The position numbers and the translations under genes were made by a program. This document shows positions 60,904 through 64,000 of a stretch of DNA of 64,000 bases, piece after piece. The notes under the pieces are model-generated. The model did not search any database and was not told the DNA's origin. It saw nothing but the letters and a program-made list of their open reading frames with translations. Source of the stretch: Firm-04 sp964479595 (lineage in GTDB: Bacteria; Bacillota; Clostridia; Oscillospirales; Ruminococcaceae); contig CAYZMU010000001.1 in assembly GCA_964479595.1 (NCBI GenBank), positions 62,001 through 126,000 of the forward strand, in the 5' to 3' direction. Positions within the stretch are counted from its first letter, which is position 1. Each line of letters starts with the position of its first letter.

Positions 60904-61182
60904 ATGTACGAAGACAGAACTTTAGTGTGCAATGAGTGCGGACAGGAGTTCGTATTCACCGCGGGTGAGCAGGAATTTTACGCGGAAAAGGGCTTCACGA
61001 ATGACCCGAAGAAGTGCAAGGCCTGCCGTGACGCGAGAAAGAACGCCAACAGAGGCGAGCGCGAGATGTTTACCGCTATCTGCGCCAACTGCGGCAAAGA
61101 GGCGAGAGTGCCGTTCAAGCCTCGCGAGGACCGTCCGGTCTACTGCAGCGAGTGCTTCGCGCAGATGAAAGGTCAGGAGTAA
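60904..61182 (+). CDS. Small zinc-ribbon protein with two Cys4 sites
   Basis: 92 residues with two CxxC...CxxC modules: CNECG with CKACR in the first half, and CANCG with CSECF in the second. DRTLVCNECGQEFVFTAGEQ and EREMFTAICANCG are typical of a conserved Clostridia zinc-binding family without assigned function. GAGGAAA precedes the ATG. It sits directly behind the long structured leader, so its expression is probably controlled there. Confidence 0.88.
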   Translation: MYEDRTLVCNECGQEFVFTAGEQEFYAEKGFTNDPKKCKACRDARKNANRGEREMFTAICANCGKEARVPFKPREDRPVYCSECFAQMKGQE

Positions 61183-61236
61183 GATACTCTGCGGGCGGCG
61201 CGGTGATACGCGGCTGCCTTGAAAGGATTGGTACTT

Positions 61237-61434
61237 TTGGAAATCACAAAGGATATGGTCATCGGCGACGTGCTCGACGAGGCGCCTGAGACCGCGACCT
61301 TCTTTCTGGATATGGGGATGCACTGCCTGGGATGCCCTTCCTCCCGCGGTGAAACCATTGAAGATGCCTGCGCGGTACACGGGATGCCCGTGGAGGAGTT
61401 CGTAGCGAAACTCAACGCACAAGTCAACCCGTAA
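61237..61434 (+). CDS. DUF1858 (ScdA N-terminal-like) domain protein
   Basis: 65 residues from a TTG at 61237 (AAAGG upstream). EITKDMVIGDVLDEAPETAT and MGMHCLGCPSSRGETIEDAC match the DUF1858 domain also found at the N-terminus of iron-sulfur repair protein ScdA/RIC and of hybrid-cluster proteins; the paired Cys are kept. Likely in one transcript with the zinc-ribbon gene and closed by a terminator. Confidence 0.85.
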   Translation: MEITKDMVIGDVLDEAPETATFFLDMGMHCLGCPSSRGETIEDACAVHGMPVEEFVAKLNAQVNP

Positions 61435-61439
61435 GACCC

Positions 61440-61474
61440 AACTGCCGTGGGTGCTCCGCGGCAGTTTGTTTTTT
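61440..61474 (+). terminator. Terminator after the DUF1858 gene
   Basis: AACTGCCG (61440-61447) and CGGCAGTT (61459-61466) form an 8-bp stem followed by TGTTTTTT. Confidence 0.85.
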
Positions 61475-61493
61475 CTGTAAAAGGAGACAGGCG

Positions 61494-62654
61494 ATGAACC
61501 GAAGGGAACTGGGCGAAATTCGCGGCCACTTCCGCCAAGACGCAAAATATTTTACATTAGAGCGTGTTCTGACGGCGTTTGTGGACACCCAGCGCTGCCC
61601 GCGCGGCATACATGTGCGGGAGGGCGCGGCGCTGGCGGAGGCGGACCGTGTGCTTTTGCTTGAGACCATCCGGCGGGTGCTGAACCCAAATCTCGGGCGC
61701 CAGAGTGTGGAACTGCCCTTTCGGGATCACGCGTTCGGCGAGGACGGTGTTCAGACGCTGCTGACGGAGCTTTTGCGTTCGGAGCTTCAGACGGAGCAGA
61801 CAGCGCTCGGATTTCTGCGGCGGCTGGCTCTGGCGGTGGATTCCGACGCCCCCTACGCGGTGCTTACGGCGTACTGCACCTATTCGCCGCCGCGCAAAAA
61901 CAAGGCGGGGGATTCTGAGGACGCGGACGAAATTTTCCGCTATCTGGTGACGGCGCTCTGCCCGACCGCGAAGGCGGAGGACAAGCTGATTTACGACCGC
62001 TCAGGCGACGAGATTCTGCGGGAGGATAATCCCAACGCGGTCATCAGCAAGCGCCCGACAGACGGCTTTTTGTTCCCGGTCTTTTCCGCGCGCGCCGCGG
62101 ACGTCAGCCATGTGCTCTACTACACCAAAACCCCGAACCGGCCGAATGAGAATCTGGTGGAGGAATTTCTCGAGTGCGACACGGAAAACACGGTGGCGTC
62201 GGAGCGCGGCAGTATGCGGGAGATTCTGACGGATCTGCTCGGTGACGCGCTCACTTACGAGACTGTGACCTCCGTCAATGAGCAGCTTTCCGAGATGGCG
62301 GCGCGAAACCGCGACGAGGACAGCCCCAATGAGGTGACGGGCAGAATTTTGCACAGAATGCTCTCCCGCGCGGGTGTGCCGGAGGAAAAACTCGGGCGGA
62401 CGGAGGAAGTCTTTTCCGGGCACGCGGAAACCTCCCTCAAACCCGAACGTCTCGCGCTGCCCAAGACGGTGATTCACGTGCCGGAAATCACGGTTCAGGT
62501 GCGGAGCGGCGCGGAAAAGCGGGTGCATCTGGAGGCGGCTGAGGGGCGGCACTATATGGTCATCGATTTGGACGACGCGGAGATTGAGGTCAACGGTTAT
62601 GATTTGATTGTTCCGGGCATGATGACGGATTCGCCCGGGAAAAACGCGCGATAG
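61494..62654 (+). CDS. DUF4317 family protein
   Basis: 386 residues. MNRRELGEIRGHF and the later TEEVFSGHAETSLKPERL and YMVIDLDDAEIEVNGYDL fit the DUF4317 family, common in Clostridia and without known function. No signal peptide or membrane segment. AAAGGAG precedes the ATG. Followed after 14 bp by the flavin-barrel protein, so these two are probably co-transcribed. Confidence 0.82.
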   Translation: MNRRELGEIRGHFRQDAKYFTLERVLTAFVDTQRCPRGIHVREGAALAEADRVLLLETIRRVLNPNLGRQSVELPFRDHAFGEDGVQTLLTELLRSELQTEQTALGFLRRLALAVDSDAPYAVLTAYCTYSPPRKNKAGDSEDADEIFRYLVTALCPTAKAEDKLIYDRSGDEILREDNPNAVISKRPTDGFLFPVFSARAADVSHVLYYTKTPNRPNENLVEEFLECDTENTVASERGSMREILTDLLGDALTYETVTSVNEQLSEMAARNRDEDSPNEVTGRILHRMLSRAGVPEEKLGRTEEVFSGHAETSLKPERLALPKTVIHVPEITVQVRSGAEKRVHLEAAEGRHYMVIDLDDAEIEVNGYDLIVPGMMTDSPGKNAR

Positions 62655-62668
62655 GGAAAGGAAATGAG

Positions 62669-63769
62669 ATGATGGACGCAGAACTCGAAAAACTGCGAAA
62701 GGAAGCGAGCGCGGAGGGGCTGTTTTTGCCGCTTTCGGAGGACCTTTCGGTCTTGGACACCCCGGTTGTGATGCACGGCCTTGACCTGCCCAACCGCACC
62801 GTACTGCAGATGCACCGCGTTTATGACGCTGACGCGAACGGCGCGCCGACCGCCCTGACGACCGCGCGCTATGTGGACGCCGTGAAAGAGCACTGCTACG
62901 GCATGATCTGGACAGAACCGCTGGCGATTTCCCCCGACGCGCGCGCCTACAAGAACCAGCTGGTGCTGAGCGAGGCGAATCTGGAGGCTTTTTCGGCGCT
63001 CTGTGACGCGATTCACACCGCCGCCATGGAGGCGCACGGCAGAGCGCCGGTAGTTATCGCCCTTCTGGACCACTCCGGCAGACGCGCGCTCATTCCCGTG
63101 ACCACCGAGCGCAGCCGGGAACTGCCGACTGCCGCCGCGCAGCTGCCTGATGAGGAGATTACCAAGATTGTGGTCAACTGCGGCGTCTGCGCGAGAGTCG
63201 CGGAGGAGGCGGGTTTCTCCGGCGCGGCACTCAATGCCGTCGGGCGCAATCTCTTCGCGGAGAGTCTCGCCGCGTTCCACCGCAAGGGCAGGTTCGGCGG
63301 GGATTTTGACAATCGCACGCGTTTTCTCCGCGACGCGTTCACTTCCATGAAGCAGATGACCCGCGATACGCTCCTGACGCTGCGGCTCTGTCTGAGCGAC
63401 GGGCTTCCCAAACCAAACGGTTGGGGGATGTCCTTCAGTGCGCCCTCCGAGCCCGATATTTCCGAGCCCACCATGCTCCTTCAGGTATTAAAGATGCTCT
63501 ACGGCATCGAACTGGTCGCCTGCCAGATCGGGATTCCGAACATCAACTGGATGGGCGCCGCGGAAACAGAACCCGAGATTGTCTGTGTCAGCCGCCTCTG
63601 CGACTGTGTAGCGCAGCTCGACAGCAATCTGCAGCAGAATGTTCAGCTCATCATGCCGCAGTATCCGCTCCAGACGATTCCGTTTCGGAATCTCGCGGCG
63701 GGCATGATTGCCGGGGAATTCGCGACCTTCGCGGGCTTCGCGGCGGGCTTCTGGACGGGCAGGAAGTGA
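62669..63769 (+). CDS. Old Yellow Enzyme-like TIM-barrel protein, likely lacking the catalytic dyad
   Basis: 366 residues resembling NADH:flavin oxidoreductases. LPNRTVLQMHRVYDADANG, ARYVDAVKEHCYGMIWTEPL, VVIALLDHSGRRALIP and KGRFGGDFDNRTRFLRDAF align with the FMN-barrel family. The substrate-binding HxxH/N pair (family text EIHGAHGYL) reads ALNAVGRNL here, so both residues are replaced. No C-terminal iron-sulfur/FAD domains follow. It may bind flavin but have a changed or lost activity. Confidence 0.72.
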   Translation: MMDAELEKLRKEASAEGLFLPLSEDLSVLDTPVVMHGLDLPNRTVLQMHRVYDADANGAPTALTTARYVDAVKEHCYGMIWTEPLAISPDARAYKNQLVLSEANLEAFSALCDAIHTAAMEAHGRAPVVIALLDHSGRRALIPVTTERSRELPTAAAQLPDEEITKIVVNCGVCARVAEEAGFSGAALNAVGRNLFAESLAAFHRKGRFGGDFDNRTRFLRDAFTSMKQMTRDTLLTLRLCLSDGLPKPNGWGMSFSAPSEPDISEPTMLLQVLKMLYGIELVACQIGIPNINWMGAAETEPEIVCVSRLCDCVAQLDSNLQQNVQLIMPQYPLQTIPFRNLAAGMIAGEFATFAGFAAGFWTGRK

Positions 63770-63788
63770 GCGGAAAAGAGGGAGCGCA

Positions 63789-64000
63789 ATGGCTTTAGAC
63801 GGCGCGTTTCTCAGCTGCGTGCGGCGGGAGATGGAAGTGCTGCGGGGCACGCGCGTGGAGAAGATTCACCAGCCCGCGCGCGATGTGCTGCTGTTTACTT
63901 TCCGCGGCGCGAGCGGCGCGTTCCGGGTGGTGTTTTCCGCGGCGGGCGATGCCTCGAGGGTTCACCTCACCGCGTATTCCCCGGAAAATCCCGCGCAGCC
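63789..64000 (+). CDS. rqcH: Ribosome quality control protein RqcH/NFACT (5' part only)
   Basis: The first 70 residues, cut by the window edge. MALDGAFLSCVRREMEVL, TRVEKIHQPARDVLLFTFR and YSPENPAQP match the NFACT-N domain of RqcH (also called FbpA-like), which adds alanine tails to stalled nascent chains on 50S subunits. GAGGGAG precedes the ATG. Confidence 0.93.
   Translation, partial: MALDGAFLSCVRREMEVLRGTRVEKIHQPARDVLLFTFRGASGAFRVVFSAAGDASRVHLTAYSPENPAQ

Overview
The window looks like a scaffold from a metagenome-assembled genome of a Gram-positive, moderately G+C-rich Clostridia member, most like Oscillospiraceae/Ruminococcaceae. The grounds are a FabK-type fatty-acid operon, a PASTA-bearing (SpoVD-like) transpeptidase, DivIVA, a PPi-type phosphofructokinase, a SAM-I riboswitch before metK, BspA-like leucine-rich proteins (one with a C-terminal dockerin-like module), DUF4317 and RqcH. 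Seventeen near-consensus sigma-A promoters were read by eye, all with 17-bp spacers. Four runs of exactly 100 N are each flanked by the same 55 bp on both sides, so they look like k-mer-overlapping contig ends padded by a scaffolder rather than real missing sequence.

Layout. 1-8.4 kb: an accessory island with a giant helicase-nuclease (minus strand, running off the left edge), divergent from a DpnII-like restriction-modification cluster: Dam methylase, a broken DpnII-type endonuclease, a second DNA methyltransferase, then a small leucine-rich-repeat protein. 8.9-11.4 kb: an AT-rich gene for a zinc-ribbon membrane-anchored protein with a Tyr/Asp/Gly repeat tail. 11.4-12.4 kb: AT-rich DNA without a convincing gene. 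12.4-15.2 kb (minus): cmk, plsC and a degenerate VanY-like protein that may be fused to PlsC. 15.4-16.6 kb: PPi-phosphofructokinase. 16.6-19.6 kb (minus): a surface-glycan operon (GT2-GtrA, phosphodiester glycosidase, small membrane protein). 19.7-24.3 kb (minus): dGTPase-like HD protein and dnaE. 24.4-31.6 kb (minus): fabH-acpP-fabK-fabD-fabG-fabF-fabZ-accD-accA, lacking accB and accC. 31.7-34.4 kb: metK with its SAM-I riboswitch, divergent from a solitary mreB. 34.4-38.4 kb (minus): an AlgI/DHHW/carrier-protein surface O-acylation set. 38.6-40.5 kb (minus): secreted LRR-dockerin protein. 40.7-43.1 kb: aroE-aroK fusion, aroQ, hpf. 43.1-44.6 kb (minus): guaA. 45.1-58.2 kb: the division/cell-wall cluster mraZ-rsmH-ftsL-pbp-murE-mraY-ftsW-nudix-murG-ftsQ-ftsZ. 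58.5-64 kb: divIVA, a lone fumarase beta domain, a long structured RNA leader before a zinc-ribbon gene, DUF1858, DUF4317, an Old-Yellow-Enzyme-like protein and the start of rqcH.

Most of the window is housekeeping for envelope growth: lipid precursors (fab/acc, PlsC), peptidoglycan synthesis and septation (dcw cluster, DivIVA, MreB), and surface polysaccharide modification. The places most worth a second look are the roughly 410-nt structured leader at 60.49-60.90 kb (no class recognised by eye), the decayed DpnII system beside the giant helicase-nuclease, the possible PlsC/VanY-like fusion across an assembly seam, the TGTTGAAAAC motif cluster between murG and ftsQ, and the short ORF/hairpin arrangement between rsmH and ftsL. 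No tRNA, rRNA, CRISPR array or recognisable transposase was found.
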